From: an uncultured Ruminococcus sp. | Lineage (GTDB): Bacteria > Bacillota > Clostridia > Oscillospirales > CAG-272 | Direction: 5' to 3' | Length of the DNA: 64,000 bases | Assembly: GCA_902795355.1 (NCBI GenBank) | Contig: CADBKZ010000005.1 | Coordinates: 177,665 to 241,664, forward strand | Part shown: positions 27,195 to 35,337 of the stretch, piece after piece | How the letters are laid out: each line of letters begins with the position of its first letter | Position numbering within the stretch: position 1 is the stretch's first letter | Position numbers and translations under genes: made by a program | The notes under the pieces: generated by a model | The model's input: only the letters and a program-made list of their open reading frames with translations | Told to the model about the DNA's origin: nothing | The model's database searches: none

Positions 27195-28886
27195 ATGTTC
27201 ATGGATTACGAATTGCTTGCCGAGCTCCTCTTTCCGCAGGTGACGAAAACCCCAGCGGACGTGGAAGCCGAATACCCGCCCCGCGAATTGCCGGAAGGCG
27301 CCAAAGTGACCCGCTTTGCGCCCAGCCCCACCGGATTCGTGCATTTCGGCGGCCTGTTCCCCGCAACCATTGCCGAACGGTTGGCGCACCAATCGGGCGG
27401 GGTCTTTTACCTGCGCATTGAGGATACCGACGCCAAGCGCGAGGTGGCCGGCGCGGCCGAGGGATTGATCCGAACGCTTGCCCGCTACGGCATTTGCTTT
27501 GACGAGGGCGCGGTTATCGGTCCGGACGGAAAAATTACCGACAAAGGAAACTACGGCCCCTATCGGCAGAGCAGGCGCGCGTCGATCTACCATGTTTTTG
27601 CCAAACAGTTGGTGCGTGAAGGAAAAGCCTACCCCGTGTTTACCACGCAGGAAGAGCTGGACGCGCTGAACGCCACCGATAAAAAAGCGGAAATCAAAGC
27701 CCGAGATTGGGAAAACGAGCAGGATTTCCGCCGCGAGGAGCAGCAAAAACAGCGTGAATTTTCCATGGAAGAGGTGCAGGCCCACCTTGCCGCCGGTCAT
27801 CCGTTTGTTCTGCGTCTGCGGGCGGACGGCGACCCCGAAAAGAAGATTCCCTTTACCGATCTGGTTCGCGGCAAGCTGGAAATTCCCGAAAACGACGAGG
27901 ACTTTGTTCTGCTCAAAAGCGACGGTATCCCGACCTACCATTTCGCCCACGCGGTGGACGACCGGCTGATGGGTACCACGCACGTGGTGCGCGGCGAGGA
28001 ATGGCTCCCGAGCGTTGCCAAGCACCTGATGCTGTTCCGCTATCTCGGCTTCCGTTTGCCGAAGTATATGCACATCTCGCAGATCATGCGGCTGGACGAG
28101 AACGGCAACAAAAAGAAACTCTCCAAGCGCGATATGGGCGCGAACCTCGACGATTACAGCCGCATGGGTTACGCTCCCGCCTGCGTTTGCGAGTATATCA
28201 TGACGCTTCTGAACTCCAACTACGAGGAATGGCACGCGCAGAACCCCGAAAAGCCCTATACCGACTTCCCCTTCAACATTAAAAAAATGAGCGTTTCGGG
28301 CTGCCTGTTCGATTTCAACAAGCTGAATGATGTCAGCAAAAATGTGATCTCGCGTATGAGCGCCGAGGAAGTTTACGCGCAAGCAAGCGAATGGGCGCGC
28401 GCGAACGACCCCGATTTCGCCGCCCTGCTCGACCGCGACGCCGACTATGCCAAATCGATCTTCGCCATCGGCCGCGGCGGGAAGAAGCCGCGCAAGGACC
28501 TTGCCACATGGGCGGACGCAAAAGGCTATATGAGCTTCTTCTATGATGAACTTTTCACCGTTGAGGACGCCTACGACGAAAAATTCGAAAAATCCGACAT
28601 CAAAGCCGCGCTCTCCGGTTTTCTCTCGACCTACGACCCCACCGACGAGATGTCGGTCTGGTTCGATAAGATCAAAGCCGTTACCGAGCGGCTCGGCTAC
28701 GCTTCGGATATGAAGCTCTACAAGGCCGATCCCGCGGCGTTCCGCGGAAACATTGCGGACGTGAGCATGTTCCTGCGCGTTGCGGTAACGGGCAGGCTCA
28801 ATTCCCCCGACCTTTACGCGGTAATGCAAATTCTCGGCGCGGAGCGCGTCAAAGCCCGCGTCGGGTCCATGATCGACTCTCTTTGA
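27195..28886 (+). CDS. gltX: Glutamate--tRNA ligase
   Basis: A 563-residue class I aminoacyl-tRNA synthetase. RFAPSPTGFVHFGGLF is the HIGH-type motif and KKKLSKRDMGANLDD is the KMSKS-type motif. It is longer than typical bacterial GluRS (about 480) with an N-terminal extension of about 40 residues and an acidic insertion around residues 150-195 (DWENEQDFRREEQQKQREF). An in-frame ATG two codons downstream is an equally plausible start. It is followed after 15 bases by glnS, so both charging enzymes are co-transcribed. Confidence 0.93.
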   Translation: MFMDYELLAELLFPQVTKTPADVEAEYPPRELPEGAKVTRFAPSPTGFVHFGGLFPATIAERLAHQSGGVFYLRIEDTDAKREVAGAAEGLIRTLARYGICFDEGAVIGPDGKITDKGNYGPYRQSRRASIYHVFAKQLVREGKAYPVFTTQEELDALNATDKKAEIKARDWENEQDFRREEQQKQREFSMEEVQAHLAAGHPFVLRLRADGDPEKKIPFTDLVRGKLEIPENDEDFVLLKSDGIPTYHFAHAVDDRLMGTTHVVRGEEWLPSVAKHLMLFRYLGFRLPKYMHISQIMRLDENGNKKKLSKRDMGANLDDYSRMGYAPACVCEYIMTLLNSNYEEWHAQNPEKPYTDFPFNIKKMSVSGCLFDFNKLNDVSKNVISRMSAEEVYAQASEWARANDPDFAALLDRDADYAKSIFAIGRGGKKPRKDLATWADAKGYMSFFYDELFTVEDAYDEKFEKSDIKAALSGFLSTYDPTDEMSVWFDKIKAVTERLGYASDMKLYKADPAAFRGNIADVSMFLRVAVTGRLNSPDLYAVMQILGAERVKARVGSMIDSL

Positions 28887-28901
28887 AAGGAACCGAAAAC
28901 A

Positions 28902-30566
28902 ATGCCAGAAACCATGGAAAACAATTTTATTTGGGATTTTATCGAGGAAGATCTCCGCGAAAACCCGAACATGAAAATTCACACCCGCTTCCCGCCCGAA
29001 CCCAACGGCTATCTCCACATCGGGCATTGCAAAGCCCTCTGCGTGGATTTCGGAACCGCGCGGCGGTTCGGCGGCATCTGCAACCTCCGCATGGACGATA
29101 CCAACCCCGCCAAAGAGGACACCGAATATGTGGACGCGATTATGCAGGACATCCGCTGGCTCGGGTTTGATTGGGACGACCGCTTCTTTTACGGCTCGGA
29201 CTACTTTGAAAAAGACTATGAACTTGCCGTTGGCCTGATCCGAAAAGGGCTTGCCTACGTTTGCGAGCTTTCGGCCGAGGAGTTCCGCGACCCGAAATAC
29301 TGCGGCGATCTGACGCACCCCGCCGTTTCCCCTTGGCGCGACCGCCCCGTTGCGGAGTCGCTCGACCTCTTTGCGCGCATGAAGAACGGCGAATTTCCCG
29401 AGGGGAAATACACGCTTCGCGCAAAAATCGATCTTGCGTCGGGCAATTTCTGCATGCGCGACCCCGTAATCTACCGCATTAAATATGTGGAACACCACCG
29501 CCAAGGAACAAAATGGTGCATTTTCCCCATGTACGATTTTGCGCACCCCATTCAGGACGCGCTGGAAGGCATTACGCATTCCCTCTGCTCGCTTGAATAC
29601 GAGATCCACCGCCCGCTCTACAATTGGGTGCGCGACAATGTGGACCTGCCGAAGCCGGTTTCCGGTTTCCCGCGCCAGATCGAGTTTGCCCGCCTTAACA
29701 TTACCTACACGGTGCTTTCCAAGCGTTTCCTGCGCGGATTGGTGGAAAGCGGCGTTGTGGACGGTTGGGACGACCCGCGCATGCCCACCCTTTGCGGCCT
29801 GCGCCGCCGCGGCTACACGGCCTCTTCCATCCTCGATTTCATCGGCCGAACGGGCGTTGCCAAATCGGATAGTCTGGTGGACATCCGCCAGCTGGAAGCC
29901 TGCCTGCGCGAGGAACTCAACGCAACCGCGCCCCGCCGCATTGCCGTGGTAAAACCGGTCAAAGTGGTAGTCACCAACTTCCCCGCGGATCGAACCGAGT
30001 ATTTTGAAATCCCCAACAATCCGCAAAATCCCGAAGCCGGCGTCCGCAAGGTGGCCTTTACCAGCGAACTGTGGATCGACGCCGACGACTTTGCCGAAGT
30101 TCCGCCGCCCAAGTTCTTCCGCATGAAGCCGGATGGCGAAGTTCGTTTGATGGGCGCGTATATCGTTCGCTGCAACGAGGTGGTGAAGAACGCGGACGGC
30201 AGCGTTTCCGAGATCCGCTGCACGGCCGACCTTGAAACCGGAAACGGAATGCCCGCGGATGGCCGCAAGGTAAAAGGAACCATTCATTGGCTCTCCGCCG
30301 CGCATTGCATAGACGTTACGCTCTGCCTCTACAACAACCTGACCACCCTTGAAAACCCCGCAAACAAGCCCTCGGATAAAGATTATACCGATTTCATCAA
30401 CCCCGAATCGCTGATCGTTGCGGAGCATGCCAAAGCGGAGCCGTCGCTGGCCGAGGCAAAGGCAGGCGAATCCTTCCAATTCGTCCGCACGGGCTATTTC
30501 TGCAAAGACACCAAGAACCCCAGCACGTTCAACCGCGCGGTAACACTCAAAGACAGCTTTAAATAA
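28902..30566 (+). CDS. glnS: Glutamine--tRNA ligase
   Basis: A 554-residue GlnRS of the E. coli/eukaryote type. The HIGH motif is in FPPEPNGYLHIGHCKAL, the KMSKS equivalent is TVLSKRFLRGLV, and the C-terminal anticodon-binding beta-barrels are present (ITYTVLSK to FNRAVTLKDSFK). It charges tRNA-Gln directly, so this organism need not make Gln-tRNA by transamidation alone. GAAAGGAACC forms the ribosome binding site. It is the last gene of a two-gene operon. Confidence 0.95.
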   Translation: MPETMENNFIWDFIEEDLRENPNMKIHTRFPPEPNGYLHIGHCKALCVDFGTARRFGGICNLRMDDTNPAKEDTEYVDAIMQDIRWLGFDWDDRFFYGSDYFEKDYELAVGLIRKGLAYVCELSAEEFRDPKYCGDLTHPAVSPWRDRPVAESLDLFARMKNGEFPEGKYTLRAKIDLASGNFCMRDPVIYRIKYVEHHRQGTKWCIFPMYDFAHPIQDALEGITHSLCSLEYEIHRPLYNWVRDNVDLPKPVSGFPRQIEFARLNITYTVLSKRFLRGLVESGVVDGWDDPRMPTLCGLRRRGYTASSILDFIGRTGVAKSDSLVDIRQLEACLREELNATAPRRIAVVKPVKVVVTNFPADRTEYFEIPNNPQNPEAGVRKVAFTSELWIDADDFAEVPPPKFFRMKPDGEVRLMGAYIVRCNEVVKNADGSVSEIRCTADLETGNGMPADGRKVKGTIHWLSAAHCIDVTLCLYNNLTTLENPANKPSDKDYTDFINPESLIVAEHAKAEPSLAEAKAGESFQFVRTGYFCKDTKNPSTFNRAVTLKDSFK

Positions 30567-30576
30567 AGGGATTAAC

Positions 30577-30734
30577 TAACTCCTTCCACCGCTTCGCGGT
30601 CCCCCTCCCTCGGGGAGGGAGGTTCAATTGCTTTCCATTGGAAAAACACCCCTTTTTTTCCACTTGTCAGCTACTTTTACCTCCACCTTTGGGGGAGATG
30701 GCAGGTGAGCTTGCGAGACTGACGGAAGGAGTTA
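30577..30734. repeat. MITE-like intergenic repeat with 11-base terminal inverted repeats
   Basis: The 158-base element starts TAACTCCTTCC and ends GGAAGGAGTTA. Inside are a compact palindrome (CCCTCCCTCGGGGAGGGAGG) and a block with AGGTGAGCTTGCGAGACTGACGG next to the right end. It has no coding capacity. Its style matches short dispersed non-autonomous repeats common in gut Clostridia genomes, but no second full copy is in this window. Confidence 0.6.
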
Positions 30735-30755
30735 ACGCTTTCCATCGCTTTCTAA

Positions 30756-30798
30756 AACAATGTCCCGCGGGCGGCAAAGCCGCCCGCGGGACATTGTT
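30756..30798 (-). terminator. Terminator with a perfect 20-base-pair stem
   Basis: The two 20-base arms (left arm begins AACAATGTCCCGCGGGC) pair perfectly around AAA. The minus strand continues TTTTAG, so it mainly serves the small lipoprotein gene, but it could also stop glnS transcription. Confidence 0.85.
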
Positions 30799-30816
30799 CA
30801 AAAGGCCATATGTAAA

Positions 30817-31107
30817 TTAATTGATCGGATGGAGTTCGCCCCACGAACTATCGGTGTCGGCGCCGCCGTTTGCAAGACCCGTTTCATCGGTGTTATCGCC
30901 CGAGGGAGCCTGTGTGGTTGTGCTATCCGTGGTTTCCGTTCCGCTTGCAGGAGCGGTGGACGCGGAGCTATCGGCAGTTGTCGCGGTCCCGTCTGCGGTT
31001 TCGGTTCTAGGCGTTGTTTCAGAATCATTTTCAATCGGAGCTGTGCAGGCAACCGCTGCCAGAAGCAACGCTGCCAAGAGTACCAGAGCAATCAGTAGCT
31101 TTTTCAT
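30817..31107 (-). CDS. Small Thr/Ser-rich lipoprotein
   Basis: A 96-residue predicted lipoprotein. Residues 1-20 form a signal peptide and Cys21 follows LAAVA. The mature part is a low-complexity Thr/Ser/Ala/Asp/Glu stretch with no fold signature. I use the ATG at 31107 because MKKLLIALVLLAALL then starts directly and AAAGG lies upstream. It has a strong promoter and its own terminator. Function unknown; a disordered surface peptide is the simplest reading. Confidence 0.72.
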   Translation of the reverse strand: MKKLLIALVLLAALLLAAVACTAPIENDSETTPRTETADGTATTADSSASTAPASGTETTDSTTTQAPSGDNTDETGLANGGADTDSSWGELHPIN

Positions 31108-31166
31108 AGTGGACACCTTTCCTTTTTGAATTGGAGTCTTTTGCGTAAGCAATTTTCCTGTTTTAG

Positions 31167-31195
31167 ATTATAACATGTTCCGAATGAAATGTCAA
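31167..31195 (-). promoter_or_regulatory. Consensus promoter for the small lipoprotein gene
   Basis: TTGACA, a 17-base spacer and TATAAT: a perfect consensus, 59 bases before the start. Confidence 0.9.
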
Positions 31196-31237
31196 TAGTT
31201 TTTTCTAAAATTATGTTATTTTTTTGTGAAACCCGAC

Positions 31238-31286
31238 AAAAAAGGAAACCGTTGCTGCAAGTTCCGCCGCAACGGTTTCCTTTTTT
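31238..31286. terminator. Terminator downstream of fba
   Basis: GGAAACCGTTGC (31244-31255) pairs with its complement at 31269-31280, flanked by six A and six T, so it works in either direction. Confidence 0.92.
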
Positions 31287-31302
31287 CGGCATCATCCGGA
31301 AA

Positions 31303-32166
31303 TTATGCTTTTCCAACCGAGCCGAAAAGTTCCATCTTTTCTTTTACAGTTGCTTTAATAGCTTCCACGCCCGGGGCAAGCAGTTTTCTCGGGTCAAAGC
31401 CCTTGCCCTGCAGGTCTTTCCCCGCTTCAATGTATTTGCGGGTTGCATCTGCAAACGCGAGCTGGCATTCGGTGTTGACGTTGATTTTGGAAACGCCGAG
31501 CGAGATCGCCTTTTTGATCTGATCTGCGGGAATGCCGGTTCCGCCATGGAGCACAAGCGGCATGGAACCCACTTTTTCGGAAACGGCGGCGAGGGTTTCA
31601 AAAGAAAGTCCCTGCCAATTTTCGGGATACTTTCCGTGAATGTTGCCGATTCCCGCGGCCAACATGGTAACGCCAAGGTCCGCAATCTGTTTGCATTCGT
31701 TCGGGTCGGCGCACTCCCCCATACCGATTACGCCGTCCTCTTCGCCGCCGATGGCTCCGACCTCGGCTTCCAGCGAAAGTCCTTTTTCGGCGCAAACCCG
31801 AACCAACTCTTTGGTTTTTTCCACGTTCTCGGCAATCGGGTAGTGCGAACCGTCGAACATGATGGAAGAGAAACCGGCCTCGATGCAGCGGTAGCAGCCC
31901 TCATAGGTGCCGTGGTCGAGGTGAAGTGCAACGGGAACGGTAATTCCGAGGCCGTCGATCATGGCCTTTACCATGTCGGCAACGGTTTTGAAGCCGCACA
32001 TATACTTTCCCGCTCCCTCGGAAACCCCGAGGATCACGGGCGAGTTCAACTCCTGCGCGGTTTGCAGGATCGCCTTGGTCCATTCCAGATTGTTGATGTT
32101 GAACTGACCGACCGCATAACGGCCCGCCTTCGCTTTTTGCAGCATTTCTTTTGCGGAAACAAGCAT
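31303..32166 (-). CDS. fba: Class II fructose-bisphosphate aldolase
   Basis: A 287-residue zinc-dependent aldolase. Motifs are VGQFNINNLEW, the zinc-binding ALHLDHGTYEGC, the SIMFDGSHYP block, EAEVGAIGGEEDG, and LVLHGGTGIP with INVNTE for phosphate binding. The start at 32166 has AGGAGG. Single gene with its own promoter and terminator. Related tagatose-bisphosphate or ketose-bisphosphate aldolases share these motifs, so substrate choice is not absolutely certain, but the length and motifs fit glycolytic Fba. Confidence 0.93.
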   Translation of the reverse strand: MLVSAKEMLQKAKAGRYAVGQFNINNLEWTKAILQTAQELNSPVILGVSEGAGKYMCGFKTVADMVKAMIDGLGITVPVALHLDHGTYEGCYRCIEAGFSSIMFDGSHYPIAENVEKTKELVRVCAEKGLSLEAEVGAIGGEEDGVIGMGECADPNECKQIADLGVTMLAAGIGNIHGKYPENWQGLSFETLAAVSEKVGSMPLVLHGGTGIPADQIKKAISLGVSKINVNTECQLAFADATRKYIEAGKDLQGKGFDPRKLLAPGVEAIKATVKEKMELFGSVGKA

Positions 32167-32205
32167 TTTGGGAAAATCCTCCTGATGAAATCTTTTGCAA
32201 ACACC

Positions 32206-32234
32206 ATTATATACCATTTCGGGGAAAAAATCAA
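32206..32234 (-). promoter_or_regulatory. Promoter for fba
   Basis: TTGATT and TATAAT with a 17-base spacer, 40 bases before the start. Confidence 0.8.
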
Positions 32235-32333
32235 GGCTTTTTTTGCGAATCGGCGTTTTTTTTCGTCAAAATTTTATCGAATCGCCCTTTTTGCGGGATA
32301 CTAACACAAAAACCACGCAAGGAGATGAAAAAA

Positions 32334-33704
32334 ATGATCGCAACCGACGCGCGATTTCAACGGATGCTGACCGCCTCTCCAACCCGTTTGGTTGTCCGGC
32401 ATTCGGTTCCAACCATCATCTCCGCGGTTCTCCCATCCGCGTCCGCCATGGCGGACGCGTTCTTTACGGCGCGCCTCGGAACCGAGGCCTGCGGGGCGAT
32501 CGGCATTGCGTTTCCGATTGTTGCCGCCATTCAAACAATCGGTTTTGTGTTCGGTACGGGCGCGGGAAGTCTGCTTTCCCGTTTGCTCGGCGCGCGGGAA
32601 ACCGAGGAAGCGAACGCGGTCGCCTCTTGCGCGCTGACCGGATCCGTCCTGCTCTCGCTTCTGTTTTGCGCGCTCGGGTTGGCGTTTCTCTCGCCCCTGC
32701 TCCGTATTCTCGGCGCGAGCGAGGAAATCTTTCCGTTGGCGCGCGTTTACGCGACCTGCCTTCTGACGTCCGCTCCGCTGATGTGCGCCGCGTTCGTCCT
32801 CTCCAATCTCCTGCGCGCCGAGGGAAAAACCGTTTGGGCTATGGTCGGGTTGGGAACGGGAAATTTGCTCTGCGTTGCAATGAACCCGCTGTTGATCTTT
32901 CGCCTCGGGCTCGGTATTCTCGGGGCGGGTCTTTCGGTTCCAATTGGCTACGGCGCGGCGGCGTTGATTCTGCTTCTTCCCTATCTTTTCCGCAAAAGTA
33001 CCGTGTTTTTGCGCCCGAAAATGCAAATGGAGCAAATTTTGAAGTCGGTGTGGAACGGCCTGCCCTCGCTCTTCCGGCAGGGGCTGACCGTGGTTGCGGT
33101 GATCCTCTTGAACCGCGCGGCGAGGCTTTACGGAGATCCGGCGATTGCCGCTTTGGCGATTACTTCCCGCTGGTTTCTGTTTCTCTATGGCTTTTGCCTC
33201 GGGATCGGCCAAGGAATGCTCCCCGCCGCCGGATTTAACTACGGGAGCGGAAATACGTCCCGCACGCGCTCGATCTATCTTGTTTCCATGGCTTTTGCCT
33301 GCGGCGTTTCGGTTTTGCTCGCCGTCCCGACGGCGGTTTTCGCGCCGGATCTGATCGCCTGCTTCCGCAAGGAAGAATCGGTTGTTCAATTCGGGGTTCC
33401 GCTTTTGCGCGCGCTTTGCGCCGTGTTCCCCCTGCATGGGATCATCGCCGTTACCAACATTTTGCTGCAAGGCCTCGGAAAGCCGGTTTCCGCCTCTTTG
33501 GTTGCGGCGGCGCGGCAGGGATTGTTCTTTTTGCCGTTGATTTTTATTTTGCCGAACCGCTTCGGATTTGCGGGAATTGTTTTAACGCAACCGCTGGCGG
33601 ACGCGCTGACGTTTCTTTTTACGCTCCCCTTTCTCTTCTCCCTTTTGCGGGAGTTGAACGGCCCTTCGGCTCCCAACCGCAAAAAAAGATCCCGACGGCT
33701 CTGA
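32334..33704 (+). CDS. MATE family efflux transporter
   Basis: A 456-residue protein with 12 predicted helices arranged as two similar halves, as in MATE sodium- or proton-coupled drug exporters. The early AMADAFFTARLGTEACGAIGIAFP and GAGSLLSRLLGAR blocks, with their repeat-half counterparts near GIGQGMLPAAGFNYGSG, are typical. I start at the ATG at 32334, nine bases after GGAG, though ATG AAA AAA nine bases earlier is also possible. Substrate cannot be read from sequence. Convergent with the glycosyltransferase gene. Confidence 0.9.
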   Translation: MIATDARFQRMLTASPTRLVVRHSVPTIISAVLPSASAMADAFFTARLGTEACGAIGIAFPIVAAIQTIGFVFGTGAGSLLSRLLGARETEEANAVASCALTGSVLLSLLFCALGLAFLSPLLRILGASEEIFPLARVYATCLLTSAPLMCAAFVLSNLLRAEGKTVWAMVGLGTGNLLCVAMNPLLIFRLGLGILGAGLSVPIGYGAAALILLLPYLFRKSTVFLRPKMQMEQILKSVWNGLPSLFRQGLTVVAVILLNRAARLYGDPAIAALAITSRWFLFLYGFCLGIGQGMLPAAGFNYGSGNTSRTRSIYLVSMAFACGVSVLLAVPTAVFAPDLIACFRKEESVVQFGVPLLRALCAVFPLHGIIAVTNILLQGLGKPVSASLVAAARQGLFFLPLIFILPNRFGFAGIVLTQPLADALTFLFTLPFLFSLLRELNGPSAPNRKKRSRRL

Positions 33705-33722
33705 ACCGATTCGGGGTCTTTT
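33681..33722. terminator. Bidirectional terminator between MATE and glycosyltransferase genes
   Basis: AAAAGATCCCGA pairs with TCGGGGTCTTTT through one wobble. The stop of the MATE gene lies inside the loop region. Confidence 0.8.
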
Positions 33723-33726
33723 ATGT

Positions 33727-34464
33727 TTACGATTTGTTTTTTGTTTCCTCGCGGAATTGTTTGGCCACCTTTCGGCGAATCCCGATTACATCGCGGAGCA
33801 TCCGAACGGCGTCCCGCGCCAAATGAATTTTCGACTCCCGATGGTTGATGATGCGAACGGGAAGCTCGGCAATTTTCAGGCCGAGCGTTTGCGCCCACAG
33901 AATGGCCTCAAAGTCGAACGCAAAGCCGTCCACCCGACAGCGACGGAAGATTTCCCGCACGGCGTCCCTGCGGAAAAGCTTGAAGCCGCATTGGCTATCC
34001 GAAAGCTTCAAGCCGCCGACAACGCACAGAACGCGGATATAGAGCTTGGAAGCCACGCGGCGCAGGAAGGTGTACCCCTCGTAACCGTTCTTGCCGAGGT
34101 TGCGGGAGCCGATCAGAACATCGCGGTCCCGCATTCCCGAGAGGGCTTCCACGGCCTGTCCGATCACATCGGTCCCGTAGGCGAGGTCGGCGTCGGTAAA
34201 AAGCACAATATCGCCGTTGGCGGCAAGCATGGCCGTTCGGACGGCGCACCCTTTCCCGCGGTTTCGGGGATAGCCGACCACGCGCACGCGCGGAAGCGCG
34301 AGCGAGCGAACGAGGTCGGCGGAGCCGTCGGTGGAACCGTCGTCCGAGAAAATCAATTCATAATCGTCGGGAAAGTGCACGTTCAGGTATTCCGTCAACG
34401 TTTCGGCGGTTTTCGCGATTACGGATCGTTCATTGTACATCGGAATGCAAACAGACAGCTTCAT
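33727..34464 (-). CDS. Family 2 glycosyltransferase, dolichyl-phosphate-glucose synthase-like
   Basis: A 245-residue GT-A enzyme. LSVCIPMYNERSVI, FSDDGSTDGS, the RGKGCAVRTAMLAANGD block and the metal-binding FTDADLAYG match the polyprenyl-phosphate glycosyltransferase branch (DPG/DPM1-like). QCGFKLFRRDAVREIF and GFAFDFEAILWA further support that branch. There are no C-terminal membrane helices, so it would act at the inner face of the membrane. Its ATG overlaps the stop of the upstream methyltransferase gene (ATGA). Confidence 0.88.
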   Translation of the reverse strand: MKLSVCIPMYNERSVIAKTAETLTEYLNVHFPDDYELIFSDDGSTDGSADLVRSLALPRVRVVGYPRNRGKGCAVRTAMLAANGDIVLFTDADLAYGTDVIGQAVEALSGMRDRDVLIGSRNLGKNGYEGYTFLRRVASKLYIRVLCVVGGLKLSDSQCGFKLFRRDAVREIFRRCRVDGFAFDFEAILWAQTLGLKIAELPVRIINHRESKIHLARDAVRMLRDVIGIRRKVAKQFREETKNKS

Positions 34465-35318
34465 GGCGCGTTTTCTTCCTTTCGGTAGCAAAAAATGTCA
34501 AACGAAAGTTCGGTTGTCAGCGTTTCGAGCGCGGCGAGTTTTGCGCGGTCGGAACGCGAGGTTCGGAAATAGTAGGGCGTCATGGAAAAGAGCGCGTCAA
34601 TATCGGCCTGCCCGCAAATTTCCGTTTGAAACGTCAGTTCTTCCCGCGCGATGGGTTTCATGGAAACGGGCAGATCGGCGCGCGGTTGGTTTTGGTACGG
34701 CGTTTCGTAAAGAACGCGTTTCAACCCCATCAGATGGTTTTTCCCCGCGCCGACCACAACCAAAACCCCGTTCGGTTTGAGAACGCGACAAAACTCCGAT
34801 TCCGCGCACGGCGCGAAAAGGTTGACCACCGCGTCGGCGCAAGCGTCCGCAACCGGCAGCTCAAACAGGCTTGCAACCGCGAATAACGCGGTACTTTTCG
34901 GTGTTTTCTCGGTATTTAGCGCGTGTTTCATCCGCTTTGCGGCATGGTCGACGGCGGGTTTTGAAAGGTCGAAGCCGAGCAGCGTTCTTCCCTCGCGCGC
35001 CATGCGGGCGGTGTAATACCCCTCGCCGCAACCGGCGTCGATCACGGTTTGCGCGTCAAAACGGTCGAGCAATTCCCGAACGCGGTCGGCCAAGGGCCGG
35101 TAATAGCCCTTCTCCAAAAACGCGCTCCGCGCGCAAACCGCTTCCGCTCCGTCCCCGCCGCTTTTCTGCGAGCGGGAGAGGTTGAGATACCCGCTTTTTG
35201 CGAAATCGTAGGTGTGGGAACGCTCGCCAAAGCAACAGAAGCTGCGGCCGTTTTCCGAGAGCGTTCCCGCCGCCCCGCAAACGGGACAACGCAAAATTGA
35301 AATTGCCGAAGCCGCCAT
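34461..35318 (-). CDS. RlmA-like 23S rRNA guanine-N1 methyltransferase
   Basis: A 285-residue protein with the RlmA layout: an N-terminal zinc finger (LRCPVCG, then FCCFGERSH), the YDFAKSGYLNL stretch, and a SAM-binding domain starting VIDAGCGEGYYTARM near residue 92. These enzymes methylate G745 or G748 of 23S rRNA; the position here cannot be read. It is 19 bases downstream of the htrA-like gene and overlaps the glycosyltransferase start. Confidence 0.87.
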   Translation of the reverse strand: MAASAISILRCPVCGAAGTLSENGRSFCCFGERSHTYDFAKSGYLNLSRSQKSGGDGAEAVCARSAFLEKGYYRPLADRVRELLDRFDAQTVIDAGCGEGYYTARMAREGRTLLGFDLSKPAVDHAAKRMKHALNTEKTPKSTALFAVASLFELPVADACADAVVNLFAPCAESEFCRVLKPNGVLVVVGAGKNHLMGLKRVLYETPYQNQPRADLPVSMKPIAREELTFQTEICGQADIDALFSMTPYYFRTSRSDRAKLAALETLTTELSFDIFCYRKEENAP

Positions 35319-35337
35319 GATCGCCCTCTCCGTTTGG

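Noticed and set aside
27138..27201. T-box riboswitch before gltX
   Set aside because: The leader is only about 30 bases and has no T-box sequence or specifier stem.
27177..30479. An 1100-codon minus-strand open frame
   Set aside because: It lies antisense to gltX and glnS, which have complete synthetase motifs.
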